Notes: generated by a model from the letters alone, not told the origin. Shown: positions 17,234 to 26,709, counted from the first letter of the stretch. The stretch: DNA of 64,000 bases from an uncultured Pelagibacteraceae bacterium (GCA_902564785.1 CACFCI010000001.1:86679-150678); one strand, 5' to 3'. Translations and numbers: made by a program.

Positions 17234-17983
17234 TTATTTTTTACCCATGATCCATCCAATAACTTCGTCTCTTGAAGTATTTGAAAGGCTAGCTTCTGCA
17301 AAATTAGTTCCTTGGAATAAAGCCATAACACGATCACAAACTGTAAAAATATCGTCCATTCTATGACTTATTACAATCACTCCAACACCTGTTTTTTTTA
17401 AACTATTAATAAGATCTAAAACTTTACCTACTTCTTTTATTGCTAATGCTGCAGTTGGTTCATCCATAATTACTACCTTAGCATTAAAGGCTGTTGATCT
17501 TGCGATTGCCACAGCTTGTCTTTGACCACCTGAAAGTTCCTCTACTTTTTGATCGGCACTTTTTACATTTATTTTTAACTTATCTAAATGAGCATTAGTT
17601 AACTCTTTAATTTTATTAAAATCTAATAGTTTTAAAAATCCTAAATTTTTTGTTGGCTCTCTTCCTAAAAAAATATTTTCACCAATAGGTAAATTACCTG
17701 CTAAAGCAAGATCTTGATAAACCATTTCTAAACCTAAATTTTGAGAGTCTCTTGGACTTTCTAATATTTCTTCTTTGCCTTGGAAAAATAAAGACCCTGC
17801 GCTTGGTTTATAAAGTCCCGACAAAACTTTCATTAAAGTTGATTTTCCTGCTCCGTTATCTCCAACTACACCCAAACATTCTCCAGCATGAACCTTTAGG
17901 TTAACATTTTCTAATGCAGTAATAGTTCCAAAATATTTTGTTATTCCTTTAGCTTCTAAGAGTGGATTGCTAGCTGACGACAT
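17234..17983 (-). CDS. CUT2 sugar ABC transporter ATP-binding protein, single domain
   Basis: A 249-residue ATPase with Walker A GDNGAGKS at residues 41-48, signature LSGGQRQAVAIAR, Walker B VVIMDEPTAAL and switch histidine ISHRMDD. Classical RbsA has two fused ATPase domains (about 500 residues), but this protein has only one, as in FrcA-type fructose importers of alphaproteobacteria, and should act as a homodimer. It follows the hydroxyacid dehydrogenase gene after 22 bases. Confidence 0.93.
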   Translation of the reverse strand: MSSASNPLLEAKGITKYFGTITALENVNLKVHAGECLGVVGDNGAGKSTLMKVLSGLYKPSAGSLFFQGKEEILESPRDSQNLGLEMVYQDLALAGNLPIGENIFLGREPTKNLGFLKLLDFNKIKELTNAHLDKLKINVKSADQKVEELSGGQRQAVAIARSTAFNAKVVIMDEPTAALAIKEVGKVLDLINSLKKTGVGVIVISHRMDDIFTVCDRVMALFQGTNFAEASLSNTSRDEVIGWIMGKK

Positions 17984-18005
17984 AATTTATAAAATTATTA
18001 AAATA

Positions 18006-19028
18006 TCAATTAATTGCAACTGGTTTTGAGGCCAATAACCCTACTGTTTTCAATTGAGCTTGTTTGCAAAATTTTGGTTTTAAATTTTTTGAAATTAGAT
18101 GCATGTCCTTTAAAACTATATCCCCCATACTATAAAAGGCCTCTGTCAAAGCTCCTGCTCTGTGCGCAGAAAACAAAATGTTTTTAACTTTCCTAATTGG
18201 GTCATTTTTTCTCACCGGTTCTTCAGGAAATACATCCGTAGCTACATATATATCTCCCTTTTTAACTCTCTTGATTAAATCTTTAAAATTTACAACTGCT
18301 GCTCGACTCATCAATATGAATAATGAGTTAGGTTTCATTTTGTTAATTAAATTTTTATTTACTAAATTTTTATTCTTAGTTGTTACAGCTGCTAAAATAT
18401 AAATAATTTCACATGTTTTAAACATTTGATTTAAATTAACAGGTTTAAATCCGAAACTTTTGATTTTATTATTTGATAACCAGGGGTCATAAACATTTAT
18501 ATCTTTAGTAAATGGTAGTAACATTGGATATAAAGATTTAGCTAAATCACCAAAACCCAGTAATCCAATTTTTTTTCCTGATAATAACGATGCATTTAAA
18601 TTACTTTCTAATCCATATTTTTCCAAACCTTTTACAAAATCAAAATGAGCATTGTGAATATTCCTTAATAGAGAAAGTGTCATTCCTAATGCAATTTCAG
18701 CGACAGGCTTTGAAAATACTGGAGAAGTTGCAATAACATGTATTCCCTTTTTAGCACAATAAACATAATCAACGTTATTCATAAAATTACTTTCAACATT
18801 GATTATAGCTTTTAATTTTTTTGCTTTTGACAAAATTTTTTTATCTAAATCTGGCTGACCCATAATAAAAGTAACATTATCAATATATTTTTCATAAAAT
18901 TGTCTTTTGTTTTTGTTGGGTGCTATTAAAACCTTATATTTTGATTTTAATTCTTTTAATTTTTTTTTAGTAAAAATAAGATCTAATGTTCTTGGGAAAG
19001 GATCAGATATAACAATTGGTTTTTTCAT
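18006..19028 (-). CDS. D-2-hydroxyacid dehydrogenase family protein
   Basis: A 340-residue NAD-dependent enzyme of the D-isomer 2-hydroxyacid dehydrogenase family. The cofactor loop GLLGFGDLAKSL is degenerate relative to GxGxxG (GFGDLA). The catalytic arginine (LMSRAAVVN), glutamate (FPEEPV) and histidine (SAHRAG) are all present. It sits between Gfo/Idh and importer genes in the iolD-to-rbsK run, suggesting reduction or oxidation of a sugar-derived hydroxyacid. The substrate is unknown. Confidence 0.86.
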   Translation of the reverse strand: MKKPIVISDPFPRTLDLIFTKKKLKELKSKYKVLIAPNKNKRQFYEKYIDNVTFIMGQPDLDKKILSKAKKLKAIINVESNFMNNVDYVYCAKKGIHVIATSPVFSKPVAEIALGMTLSLLRNIHNAHFDFVKGLEKYGLESNLNASLLSGKKIGLLGFGDLAKSLYPMLLPFTKDINVYDPWLSNNKIKSFGFKPVNLNQMFKTCEIIYILAAVTTKNKNLVNKNLINKMKPNSLFILMSRAAVVNFKDLIKRVKKGDIYVATDVFPEEPVRKNDPIRKVKNILFSAHRAGALTEAFYSMGDIVLKDMHLISKNLKPKFCKQAQLKTVGLLASKPVAIN

Positions 19029-19047
19029 TAATTGTATAACAAACTTA

Positions 19048-20205
19048 TTAATTCATAATTTTTTTAATTTCTTCTAACGTAAATGGTTTTGGTTTCTTAC
19101 ATGTTGTTTTTATTTCTTGTGGGATACCAGTTTGTGAAGCTCTCATAGTAGAATCAATTATATCTAAAACATGAAGAGATAGCTCTCCATTACATCTGTG
19201 CTCTAAATTATTTTCAATTGCATAAGCCATTTCTGACAAACCAGCACCTCTATAATTTGCGTTAGTAGGTGACTCATTTGCCCTAGAGCTTTGACTCTTT
19301 ATATTAATCTTTCCTAAAGGCATCATATCTGTTTTATGTTCTCCCCAATTACCACCAGTAGTCACTGAAACAAAAGCTGATCCACCAAACATATTTGGAT
19401 CTGGAACAATTATTGACCCTTTGTTTCCATAAAGTTCAATATGATTTCTTTGATGAGCTACAACATCAAAAGATAAAGTTATTTGAATGATACAATCATT
19501 TTCAAATTGTATAGTTGCTAGGTAAGTTGTTGGTGTTTCAACTTTAAATTTTTGACCTTTTTTTGGACCAATTCCAATTTCTCTTTCTTCAAAAACTTTT
19601 GTACACCTTCCTTGAACCTGTTTTGCTGGACCAATTAAATTTACTAGTGCTGTCAAATAGTATGGCCCCATATCAATAACTGGTCCACCTTCATTTTCCG
19701 CAAACCAAGACTCTGGATTTGGATGATAAGATTGTACACCTGGAAAAGCAAATATAGCATTACCTAATTTAATATCCCCAATGACACCATTATCAATTAG
19801 CTCTCTAGTTTTTTGAATACCACCACCTAAAAAGGTATCTGGCGCGTTTCCTATGTAAAGATTTTTTTTATTAGCAAGTTCAACTAATTTTTTTCCATCT
19901 TCAAAATTGACTGCTAATGGTTTTTCAGCATAAGAATGTTTTCCATTTTCAAGAGCCAATTTAGAAACTTGATAATGTGCACTTGGTATTGTTAAATTTA
20001 AGATTATTTCAATTTCTTTATCTTTTAAAAGCTCATCAACTGTTACAGCCTCAATGTTGAAGTGAATTGCACATTTTTTAGCAGCATCCATGTTTATATC
20101 TGCACATTTAACTATTCTGATATTATTAAAATACTCCTGGGCTCTAAAATAAGTTTCAGAAATATGACCACAGCCAATCAGACCGACTTTAAAAATTTTA
20201 CTCAT
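19048..20205 (-). CDS. Gfo/Idh/MocA family oxidoreductase
   Basis: A 385-residue dehydrogenase with the GLIGCGHIS cofactor loop near residue 8 and the EKP motif (YAEKPLA) near residue 96. The C-terminal domain includes GGPVIDMGPYYL, the usual catalytic-region motif with aspartate in place of the more common histidine. It follows iolD by six bases and precedes a hydroxyacid dehydrogenase. The position next to iolD suggests an inositol or inosose derivative, but a sugar is equally possible. Confidence 0.88.
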   Translation of the reverse strand: MSKIFKVGLIGCGHISETYFRAQEYFNNIRIVKCADINMDAAKKCAIHFNIEAVTVDELLKDKEIEIILNLTIPSAHYQVSKLALENGKHSYAEKPLAVNFEDGKKLVELANKKNLYIGNAPDTFLGGGIQKTRELIDNGVIGDIKLGNAIFAFPGVQSYHPNPESWFAENEGGPVIDMGPYYLTALVNLIGPAKQVQGRCTKVFEEREIGIGPKKGQKFKVETPTTYLATIQFENDCIIQITLSFDVVAHQRNHIELYGNKGSIIVPDPNMFGGSAFVSVTTGGNWGEHKTDMMPLGKINIKSQSSRANESPTNANYRGAGLSEMAYAIENNLEHRCNGELSLHVLDIIDSTMRASQTGIPQEIKTTCKKPKPFTLEEIKKIMN

Positions 20206-20211
20206 AAAGGT

Positions 20212-22056
20212 TTATACACCTTGTCTTTGTTTGCCTTTTCCTTCTTTATAAAGTTTTAAAGCCTCTTTATTTTCTTTAGTTTTAGGAATTTCAAGTGTTG
20301 GGCTGTCCCAAAAAGCAGAACCCTCAACCCACTTATACGCATGAGTTTTTATTGAAATAACGTATGTTACTTTAGATGCTTTTGCTCTCTTAAATGCAGC
20401 TTCAAGATCTGAAATCGAATTAACATGTTCAGATTTAGCTCCCATACTTTCTGCATGTTTTGCAAAATCAACATCAACTAATCCAGGAGTATTAGAGCTC
20501 TTTAATAAGTTATTATATTCTTTACCACCTTTAAATAGTTGAAGTCGATTGATAACTGCAAACCCGCCATTATCGCAAACTATAATTATCAATTTGTTTT
20601 TTGTAATAACTGATGAATAAATATCTGTATTATTTAGAAGATAAGAACCATCTCCTACAAAAGAAATTACTTCTTTATCAGGATTAGCCATTTTTATTCC
20701 AAGTGCTCCTGAAATTTCATAACTCATACAACTAAAACCCCACTCTGTTTCATGAGTATTTAATTCTCTAGGTCTCCAAACTTGAACAACTTCACCAACC
20801 AAACCTCCTGCTGCAGTAACAGCTATATCTGTTGGGTCAGAGTTTCTATAAATTGCACCAATTACCTGAACATAACTTGGAACTTCTTGATTTGACGGCG
20901 CACTCTCTTTATCTATATGTTCATTCCAAGATTTGAGTTCAGTTTGAGATTTTTTATTCCATTCTTCTCCAGCTTTCCAACTACCTAATGCTTGTGAAAG
21001 CTCTGTTAATGAAACTTTAGCATCTCCAATGACAGCTTGTGCTAAATGTTTGTTAGCATCAAATCTTGATACATTTATTGAAACTAGTTTAAAATCTTTG
21101 TTTTCAAAGTTTGCCCATGATCCAGTTGTAAAATCTGCAAGTTTAGTTCCAACTGCAATTGCTAAATCTGTTTCTTTTGCTAATGTATTTGTATTTTTTC
21201 CACCTAAACCGCCAATCTGGCCTGCAAAATGAGAATGATCTCTTTTCATTGTAGAATATCCCATTACAGTTTGAGTGACTGGTATATTATGTTTAATTGC
21301 AAATTGACCTAACTCATCCATTGCATCTGAGTAAAAAACTCCAGCACCAGAAATTATAATTGGATTTTTTGATAACTTAATTTTTTCTGCTGCCTCTTTG
21401 ATTTGAAATTCATCTGGTCTTGGTCTTCTGATTGCGTGGACTCTTTCCTTAAAAAATTCTTCAGGATAATCAAAAGTTTGACCTTGTATATCTTGACTTA
21501 AAGCGATGCATGCAGGACCACAATCTGCAGGATCTAACATTGTTTGAACTGCTGCCGGGAATGATTGAATAATCTGCTCTGGTCTGGTTATTCGATCAAA
21601 ATATCTTGTAACTGGTTTAAATGCATCATTAGCTGTAATACCAGGGTTATTAAAATGCTCAACTTGTTGCAATACTGGGTCTGGCATTCTATTTGCATAA
21701 GTGTCTCCAGGTAAAAATAAAATTGGTAATCTGTTACTCATAGCAACTGCAGCAGCTGTAACCATATTTGTTGCCCCCGGTCCTACAGAGGATGTTGCTA
21801 CAAATATTTGTTGTCTTCTTTTTGCTCTAGCATAACCAATTCCTGTAAGAGCCATATTTTGTTCATGGTGCCCTCTATATGTTGGAAGTTCTTTTTGATT
21901 TTCCTCTAGTGCTTGACCTAGACAAGCTACATTTCCATGTCCAAAAATTCCGAAGACACCTGGAAATAAAGGTTCTTTTTTGCCGTTAATTAATATTTTC
22001 TGAGCAATTAAATATTTAACTATCGCATGAGCACATGTGAGTGTAATTTTCTTCAT
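20212..22056 (-). CDS. iolD: 3D-(3,5/4)-trihydroxycyclohexane-1,2-dione acylhydrolase
   Basis: A 614-residue thiamine-diphosphate enzyme of inositol catabolism that opens the cyclohexane dione ring to 5-deoxyglucuronate. The segments FGIFGHGNVACLGQAL, TSSVGPGATNMVTAAAVA and LPGDTYANRMPDPVLQQVE are diagnostic for IolD. The ThDP motif GDGSYLLNNTDIYS and the region FSCMSYEISGALG are intact. It begins the minus-strand run, 92 bases from a divergent aldehyde dehydrogenase. iolE and iolG are 25-30 kb away in the window, and iolB, iolC and iolJ are not seen. Confidence 0.94.
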   Translation of the reverse strand: MKKITLTCAHAIVKYLIAQKILINGKKEPLFPGVFGIFGHGNVACLGQALEENQKELPTYRGHHEQNMALTGIGYARAKRRQQIFVATSSVGPGATNMVTAAAVAMSNRLPILFLPGDTYANRMPDPVLQQVEHFNNPGITANDAFKPVTRYFDRITRPEQIIQSFPAAVQTMLDPADCGPACIALSQDIQGQTFDYPEEFFKERVHAIRRPRPDEFQIKEAAEKIKLSKNPIIISGAGVFYSDAMDELGQFAIKHNIPVTQTVMGYSTMKRDHSHFAGQIGGLGGKNTNTLAKETDLAIAVGTKLADFTTGSWANFENKDFKLVSINVSRFDANKHLAQAVIGDAKVSLTELSQALGSWKAGEEWNKKSQTELKSWNEHIDKESAPSNQEVPSYVQVIGAIYRNSDPTDIAVTAAGGLVGEVVQVWRPRELNTHETEWGFSCMSYEISGALGIKMANPDKEVISFVGDGSYLLNNTDIYSSVITKNKLIIIVCDNGGFAVINRLQLFKGGKEYNNLLKSSNTPGLVDVDFAKHAESMGAKSEHVNSISDLEAAFKRAKASKVTYVISIKTHAYKWVEGSAFWDSPTLEIPKTKENKEALKLYKEGKGKQRQGV

Positions 22057-22074
22057 TAATATGTTTATCTTTTA

Positions 22075-22097
22075 ATATGTATAGTGTTTATATATAA
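22075..22097. promoter_or_regulatory. Candidate operator, 9-5-9 inverted repeat
   Basis: Left half ATATGTATA, five bases, right half TATATATAA, between the divergent iolD and aldehyde dehydrogenase genes. Seven of nine right-half positions match the perfect copy at 50629-50651, and the left half is identical. The DNA here is AT-rich, so chance matches are possible; the shared spacing and promoter location support a regulator site. Confidence 0.45.
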
Positions 22098-22148
22098 TTC
22101 TATTTATAAAATAAAAAACCTAACTAAGTAAACTTAAAAATAAATTCT

Positions 22149-23591
22149 ATGTACGAAAAATTTGGACAATTCATTGATGGTAAGTGGCAACAAGCCGAAA
22201 AAAAAGAAACCTATGATGTAATTAACCCTGCAACTGAAGAAGTGATTGGAAAAGCTTCAAAAGCTTCGTCTATTGAAGTACAAAAAGCATTAAAGTCAGC
22301 AGAAAAAGGTTTAGAAGTTTGGAAAAATACTGCACCATGGCAAAGAGCATATGTGCTTCGAAAAATTGCTGATTTGATGAGAGAAAAAAAAGATGTCATT
22401 GCAAAATGGTTAACTCTTGAAGTTGGAAAACCTCTTACAGAAGCAGTTGGTGAAGTTGGAGGTGGAGCTGACATTTTTGAGTGGAATGCTGAAGAAACAA
22501 AAAGAATTTATGGTCAAACTCAACAAAGTAGATTTCCAGATACAAGGGTTCATGTTTATTATCAGCCTGTTGGCGTTGTAGCAGCTTTAGTCCCATGGAA
22601 TTTCCCAATAGTTTTGGCATCTAGAAAAATTTCTACTGCTTTAGCAGCAGGATGTTCTGTAATTTGTAAACCAGATGTAATTACACCTGGTGCTGTAATG
22701 GAATTAGTAAATATTTGTAAAGAAGCTGGAGTACCTGATGGTGTGGTTAGTCTGTTGTCTGGCGATCCTGCCGAAATATCAAATGAATTAATGGAATCTG
22801 ATATAATTAAAAAAGTTTCAGTCACAGGATCAACTAGAGTTGGTAAAATTATTTTAAAAAAAGCAGCTGATAAGGTTCAAAGAGTTACTATGGAACTAAG
22901 TGGGCACTCACCGTTTATTGTATGTGAAGATGTTGATATGAATAAAGTGGCTGATATAGCAATAACAGGTAAATTTAGAAATAATGGACAAGTCTGTATA
23001 TCACCGAATAGATTTTATATTCAAGAAAATAGAAAGGACGAGTTTGTTAATGCTTTTATAGAAAGAGCAAAAAAATTAAAAATCGGTAACGGTATGGACG
23101 AAGGTGTTGATTTAGGACCTTTAACTACAGCTAAGAGATTGGAAGAAATAGAAAAACTGGTTGAAACTACTAAAAAAGAGGGAGCAAAAGTATTAATGGG
23201 TGGACAAAAACCTTCTGGTTTCAATAAAGGATATTATTATGAACCAACAGTTTTTGATGACGTAAAAGATAATTTTACAATAATGAAAGAAGAGCCTTTT
23301 GGTCCGCTTGTTCCGATTTTAACTTTTAAAACTTTTGATGAAGTCATTGAAAGAGCAAATGACAATGATTTAGGATTGTGTAGTTATTTGTATACTAACT
23401 CTATGGATAAAGCTCATATTGGATCTGAAAAATTAGAATCTGGTTGTGTGGCAGTTAATACTGGTGTTGTCGCAATTGCAGAAGCACCATTTGGAGGAAT
23501 AAAACAAACTGGTTACGGGCGTGAGGGCGGATCAGGCGCAATAAAAGACTATTTAAATGTGAAATATACTCACATGGGCTTAAAAATCTAA
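22149..23591 (+). CDS. NAD(P)-dependent aldehyde dehydrogenase
   Basis: A 480-residue ALDH-superfamily enzyme oxidising an aldehyde to its acid. VPWNFP, the catalytic glutamate in VTMELSGHSP (usually ELGGKSP) and the nucleophile in NNGQVCISPNRF are present, as are the late EEPFGP and NTGVVAIAEAPFGG. These resemble succinate-semialdehyde, 2,5-dioxovalerate and lactaldehyde dehydrogenases. It is paired with an HpcH/HpaI aldolase five bases downstream, so oxidation of the aldehyde released by that aldolase is a natural inference. Confidence 0.92.
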   Translation: MYEKFGQFIDGKWQQAEKKETYDVINPATEEVIGKASKASSIEVQKALKSAEKGLEVWKNTAPWQRAYVLRKIADLMREKKDVIAKWLTLEVGKPLTEAVGEVGGGADIFEWNAEETKRIYGQTQQSRFPDTRVHVYYQPVGVVAALVPWNFPIVLASRKISTALAAGCSVICKPDVITPGAVMELVNICKEAGVPDGVVSLLSGDPAEISNELMESDIIKKVSVTGSTRVGKIILKKAADKVQRVTMELSGHSPFIVCEDVDMNKVADIAITGKFRNNGQVCISPNRFYIQENRKDEFVNAFIERAKKLKIGNGMDEGVDLGPLTTAKRLEEIEKLVETTKKEGAKVLMGGQKPSGFNKGYYYEPTVFDDVKDNFTIMKEEPFGPLVPILTFKTFDEVIERANDNDLGLCSYLYTNSMDKAHIGSEKLESGCVAVNTGVVAIAEAPFGGIKQTGYGREGGSGAIKDYLNVKYTHMGLKI

Positions 23592-23595
23592 ATTA

Positions 23596-24390
23596 ATGAG
23601 AAAAAATAAAGTTAAACAAATGATGAAAGATGGTAAACCCGTCATCAATGGTTGGTGTGCAATTCCTAGCACAATTTCTGCTGAAGCAATGGCTCATCAA
23701 GGTTGGGACTCTCTAACTGTAGATATGCAACATGGTTTAGTTGATTACAGTAATGCACTACCAATGATGCAAACAATATCAACAACAGAAGTAACTCCTT
23801 TAGCAAGAGTAAACTGGAATGAACCAGGTCAAATAATGAAAATATTAGATGCTGGGTGTTATGGAATTATATGCCCGATGGTAAGTAACAAAAAAGAGGC
23901 TGAAAAATTTGTTCAAGCATGCATGTATCCACCCGATGGCTATAGAAGTTTTGGTCCCATTAGAGGTTTGATTTACGGTGGAACTGATTATGCAGATCAC
24001 GCTAATGATGAAATACTAAAATTAGCAATGATAGAAACAAAAGAATCCCTTGAAAATCTTGATGAAATTATGTCAACACCAGGTGTCGACGGGATTTATA
24101 TTGGACCAGCAGATTTAAGTTTAGCTATAGGTGAAAAACCTGGTTTTGACAGACCCGAGTCTACAAAAGCTTACTCAGAAATTTTAAGAATTTTAGAACA
24201 TGCCAAAAAAAATAATATTTTTGCAGGAATTCATAATGGTTCTACAGAATATGCAGCTAAGATGATTGAAAAAGGTTTTAATTTTGTAACTATAGCATCT
24301 GATTTAAGAGCCCTAAGTGCTGGTGCTAAAGCTACAGTTGATAAAATGAAAGGTTCTTTGTCAAAAAAAGACGATAACGCTACTTACTAA
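23596..24390 (+). CDS. HpcH/HpaI family class II 2-oxo acid aldolase
   Basis: A 264-residue metal-dependent aldolase of the HpcH/HpaI family, which cleaves 2-keto-3-deoxy sugar acids or 4-hydroxy-2-oxo acids to pyruvate and an aldehyde. Seen motifs are DMQHGLVDY, LARVNWNEPGQIMKILDAG and GIYIGPADLSLAIG. Together with the neighbouring aldehyde dehydrogenase and the XylB-like SDRs elsewhere it fits a non-phosphorylating sugar-acid route, although no sugar-acid dehydratase is in this window. Its stop codon overlaps the stop of the convergent PanB-like gene. Confidence 0.9.
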   Translation: MRKNKVKQMMKDGKPVINGWCAIPSTISAEAMAHQGWDSLTVDMQHGLVDYSNALPMMQTISTTEVTPLARVNWNEPGQIMKILDAGCYGIICPMVSNKKEAEKFVQACMYPPDGYRSFGPIRGLIYGGTDYADHANDEILKLAMIETKESLENLDEIMSTPGVDGIYIGPADLSLAIGEKPGFDRPESTKAYSEILRILEHAKKNNIFAGIHNGSTEYAAKMIEKGFNFVTIASDLRALSAGAKATVDKMKGSLSKKDDNATY

Positions 24391-25202
24391 TCTAGTTGAT
24401 CTAAAAATTTCTCAAATTGTTTTTTTTCTAAATTAGATGATTGTTTTTTTCCAGGAAATTTACCAGTCATTGAGTCCTTTTTAAAGGCTTTAAGAGCTTT
24501 TACTCTTTCAATTTTAATTTCATGTCTTAGTCTTAACAAATTTCCGTATGCTTTAGAATGTCGTGGAGGATTTTCAGTATCACCACAAATATCTTCCATA
24601 AATAAATACATTACATCAGCATTTTTTCCTGAACCTAATGAAACAGTAACGATATTTGTGCGCTTTGAAATTTCACCCATTACATTTTCAGGTATAACCT
24701 CACACTCTGCAGAAAAAGCACCTGCCTCTTCTAATCTTTTAAACTTTTGAAATAGATCATATGCTTCATCTGCAGTTTTGCCTACTGCTCTCAAGCCGCC
24801 GATCCAAGTAGATTTTCTTGGAACCAAACCTAAATGCCCCATTACTGGAACATCTTCCTTAGCTAGCATTTCAACTACATCTAAACTTCTAGGAGTCATA
24901 ATTGCATCTGCACCATTTTCTAACGCTTTAAAAGCACCACGCATAATATCATCTGCTGTTACAAACTCATTTAATACTAAAGCTGATGTTAAGAATAAAT
25001 TTTTTGAACCTTCTCTCACAGGAATTACATTTTTTGCGTTTGATATAATCATATCAAAACCTGCCTTTTCAGCTGCTTCAGCTTCTTCAATACTATTTGC
25101 CGTAACTTGTGTAAATTTTCTTTTTCCTTTAGCTGCTTTTAAATCTGCTACAGTCAAAGTTCGCTTTGCTGGTTTGGCAGCCCATGTGTAAATATTCTTC
25201 AT
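24387..25202 (-). CDS. PanB-like (ketopantoate hydroxymethyltransferase family) protein, atypical
   Basis: A 271-residue TIM-barrel protein recognisable as PanB-related by VMGHLGLVPRK, GGLRAVGKTADEA and the AECEVIPENV segment with the catalytic-base glutamate. By eye, the metal and substrate aspartates of true PanB (in LVGDSLG and LLADLPF) are replaced by IISNAKN and FLTSALV, and the KIEGG glutamate region by IMTPRS. The protein is therefore probably a relative with another reaction rather than a pantothenate enzyme. It overlaps the MarR-like gene by four bases (ATGA). Confidence 0.7.
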   Translation of the reverse strand: MKNIYTWAAKPAKRTLTVADLKAAKGKRKFTQVTANSIEEAEAAEKAGFDMIISNAKNVIPVREGSKNLFLTSALVLNEFVTADDIMRGAFKALENGADAIMTPRSLDVVEMLAKEDVPVMGHLGLVPRKSTWIGGLRAVGKTADEAYDLFQKFKRLEEAGAFSAECEVIPENVMGEISKRTNIVTVSLGSGKNADVMYLFMEDICGDTENPPRHSKAYGNLLRLRHEIKIERVKALKAFKKDSMTGKFPGKKQSSNLEKKQFEKFLDQLD

Positions 25203-25615
25203 TTAATTCCTTTATAAAGAATATCTCTCCTATCAATAAATTCCTCAAAGGTTTTAATAGTAATTACTGAAGGTAAAATAAAAATAGATCTTTTATCTCT
25301 CTCATTTCTTATAATTCTAAAATAGCCTTTTTTAATTGCTGTATCGATATAAACGTTTGATGTTAAATATGATTTCTCAATTACTTTAAGTAATTGATTT
25401 TTGGTAATTGATTTATTTTTGTAATAAGCAAGCATAACCATATGTAACATTATCCAATGTTGTGGGGTTAAAGAAAACCAATTCAATAATTCATTGGCTA
25501 ATCTTCCTTCAAAATCTCCAAGTGATATTTCTGCTAATTGAATTCTTTTTTGGGTAAGTTTTGGAATTTTTTTTTGTTCCTCAAAGTGCTTTGGATACTT
25601 GAACTGTCTTTTCAT
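25199..25615 (-). CDS. MarR-like winged-helix transcriptional regulator
   Basis: A 138-residue protein with the layout of a small MarR-family repressor: N-terminal dimerisation helices, SLTPQHWIMLHMVMLAYYK leading into a helix-turn-helix (ITKNQLLKVIEKSYLTSNVYIDTAIKKG, read as helix, turn and recognition helix), and a wing containing NERDKRSIFILPS, close to the DxRS motif of the family. It is the only clear transcription factor in the window. It lies between the DUF1907 and PanB-like genes, whose promoter region carries two copies of a spaced inverted repeat, so autoregulation is a reasonable hypothesis. Confidence 0.7.
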   Translation of the reverse strand: MKRQFKYPKHFEEQKKIPKLTQKRIQLAEISLGDFEGRLANELLNWFSLTPQHWIMLHMVMLAYYKNKSITKNQLLKVIEKSYLTSNVYIDTAIKKGYFRIIRNERDKRSIFILPSVITIKTFEEFIDRRDILYKGIK

Positions 25616-25643
25616 TTAAATAAATTTAAACTCATTGAGTTTT

Positions 25644-26621
25644 CTATTCAATACTATTTTTATTTAATAGTTCTTTATAAATATTATTTACTCTATGTAC
25701 TTCTGTTGCAGTATTAAAATAACCTTCATATTCTATTTCTTCAGGTGTCACATCAAAATGATAATGACCAGCATCTCTATCATGCTCGTAAGAATGAAAG
25801 TGTGTATGCTCACCTGACTCTCTTAGATTTAATTCTCCTCCTGTTGGGTCACCAGTCCAAAGAACTGTATAACACTGCAATTTTGGTCCAACCGGTTCAT
25901 AGAATTGAAGAAAATCCTTAACACATTTCATTTGTTTTGGATCGTAATACTCATGTTTTATATCTTTATAATCAGGCTGAACATGTGATCTTATTTTTCC
26001 ATCTAACACTCTAAATACTCCAGAGAGTGACATATGCTCGTTATTTTTAATATTTAAATTTTTTGACAAAGAAGACCTCATTGCTTGAGGTAAAGAACCT
26101 TGTTCTCCATTTCTACCTTTGATTTTTATTTTAATTACTTTTCCTTGTTTACCATCTGTGTAATAAATGTTTCCAAGTCCACCGTGTTTTTTTGCAGAAT
26201 ACTTTTCAACAATACATTTTTTGTCTGGGCTTACTCTTGCTATTATTGACTTAGACTCATCAGTAATTAAATTTTCATTTATAACTAATTCTCCGCAGTG
26301 ACCATCTAAACATGACATTGCGCCTGATCCAGCTCCTAAGGCATAGGATTTTTCAGAGTCAATCATTTTAGATATTTCTTGATAATCAAACTCTGCGCCA
26401 ATAAATTTTGGATCATGCATATAAGGCTCTCCACCAACGTCTATTATTTTTTGATTTCCACTTATTCCTTCTGATGGACAATCCCAATCTCTAAGGTTAG
26501 GACAATCTACCACTTCTACTTCAACATTTTTGAAATTTTCAGACAATCCTTTTCTTAATGCATCTGAAATATCTTCCAATGAGTAATCTTTAAAAGTTCC
26601 TTTTTCTATTTTTAATTGCAT
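25644..26621 (-). CDS. DUF1907 / C11orf54-like zinc-dependent ester hydrolase family protein
   Basis: A 325-residue protein that matches the human C11orf54 (PTD012, DUF1907) family from end to end. Shared landmarks as I recall that family are an N-terminal VVDCPNLRDW, the GVPYL-like GGEPYMHDP, the LGAGSGAM turn, and the C-terminal HTHFHSYEHDRDAGHYHFD with the HxH...H zinc ligands. The human protein hydrolyses ester substrates in vitro; the bacterial role is unknown. It is the first gene of an operon with a MarR-like regulator and a PanB-like protein, divergent from panE. Confidence 0.85.
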   Translation of the reverse strand: MQLKIEKGTFKDYSLEDISDALRKGLSENFKNVEVEVVDCPNLRDWDCPSEGISGNQKIIDVGGEPYMHDPKFIGAEFDYQEISKMIDSEKSYALGAGSGAMSCLDGHCGELVINENLITDESKSIIARVSPDKKCIVEKYSAKKHGGLGNIYYTDGKQGKVIKIKIKGRNGEQGSLPQAMRSSLSKNLNIKNNEHMSLSGVFRVLDGKIRSHVQPDYKDIKHEYYDPKQMKCVKDFLQFYEPVGPKLQCYTVLWTGDPTGGELNLRESGEHTHFHSYEHDRDAGHYHFDVTPEEIEYEGYFNTATEVHRVNNIYKELLNKNSIE

Positions 26622-26643
26622 GGTGTTAATAAGCTATAATTTA

Positions 26644-26666
26644 TTTTGTATAATGTCTATAGATAA
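26644..26666. promoter_or_regulatory. Candidate operator, 9-5-9 inverted repeat (site 1)
   Basis: Left half TTTTGTATA, five bases, right half TATAGATAA, in the divergent DUF1907/panE promoter region. It matches the consensus of the other copies at seven and eight of nine positions. It abuts site 2 at a centre-to-centre distance of 22 bp, about two helical turns. Confidence 0.4.
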
Positions 26667-26688
26667 TATATATAATTTCTATACATAA
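26666..26688. promoter_or_regulatory. Candidate operator, 9-5-9 inverted repeat (site 2)
   Basis: Left half ATATATATA, five bases, right half TATACATAA, between DUF1907 and panE. It matches the perfect copy at 50629-50651 at eight of nine positions in each half. The tandem arrangement with site 1 makes it more likely to be a bound region. Confidence 0.45.
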
Positions 26689-26709
26689 ATAATTTTAAAT
26701 AAGGTAACG

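Noticed and set aside
7262-24390. Shared C-terminal ATY in the ROK kinase, the SDR and the HpcH aldolase
   Set aside because: GGRATY is common at SDR ends and three residues are too few to mean more than coincidence.
24778-25191. 137-residue plus-strand ORF
   Set aside because: It is antisense to the PanB-like gene, which has clear family motifs.
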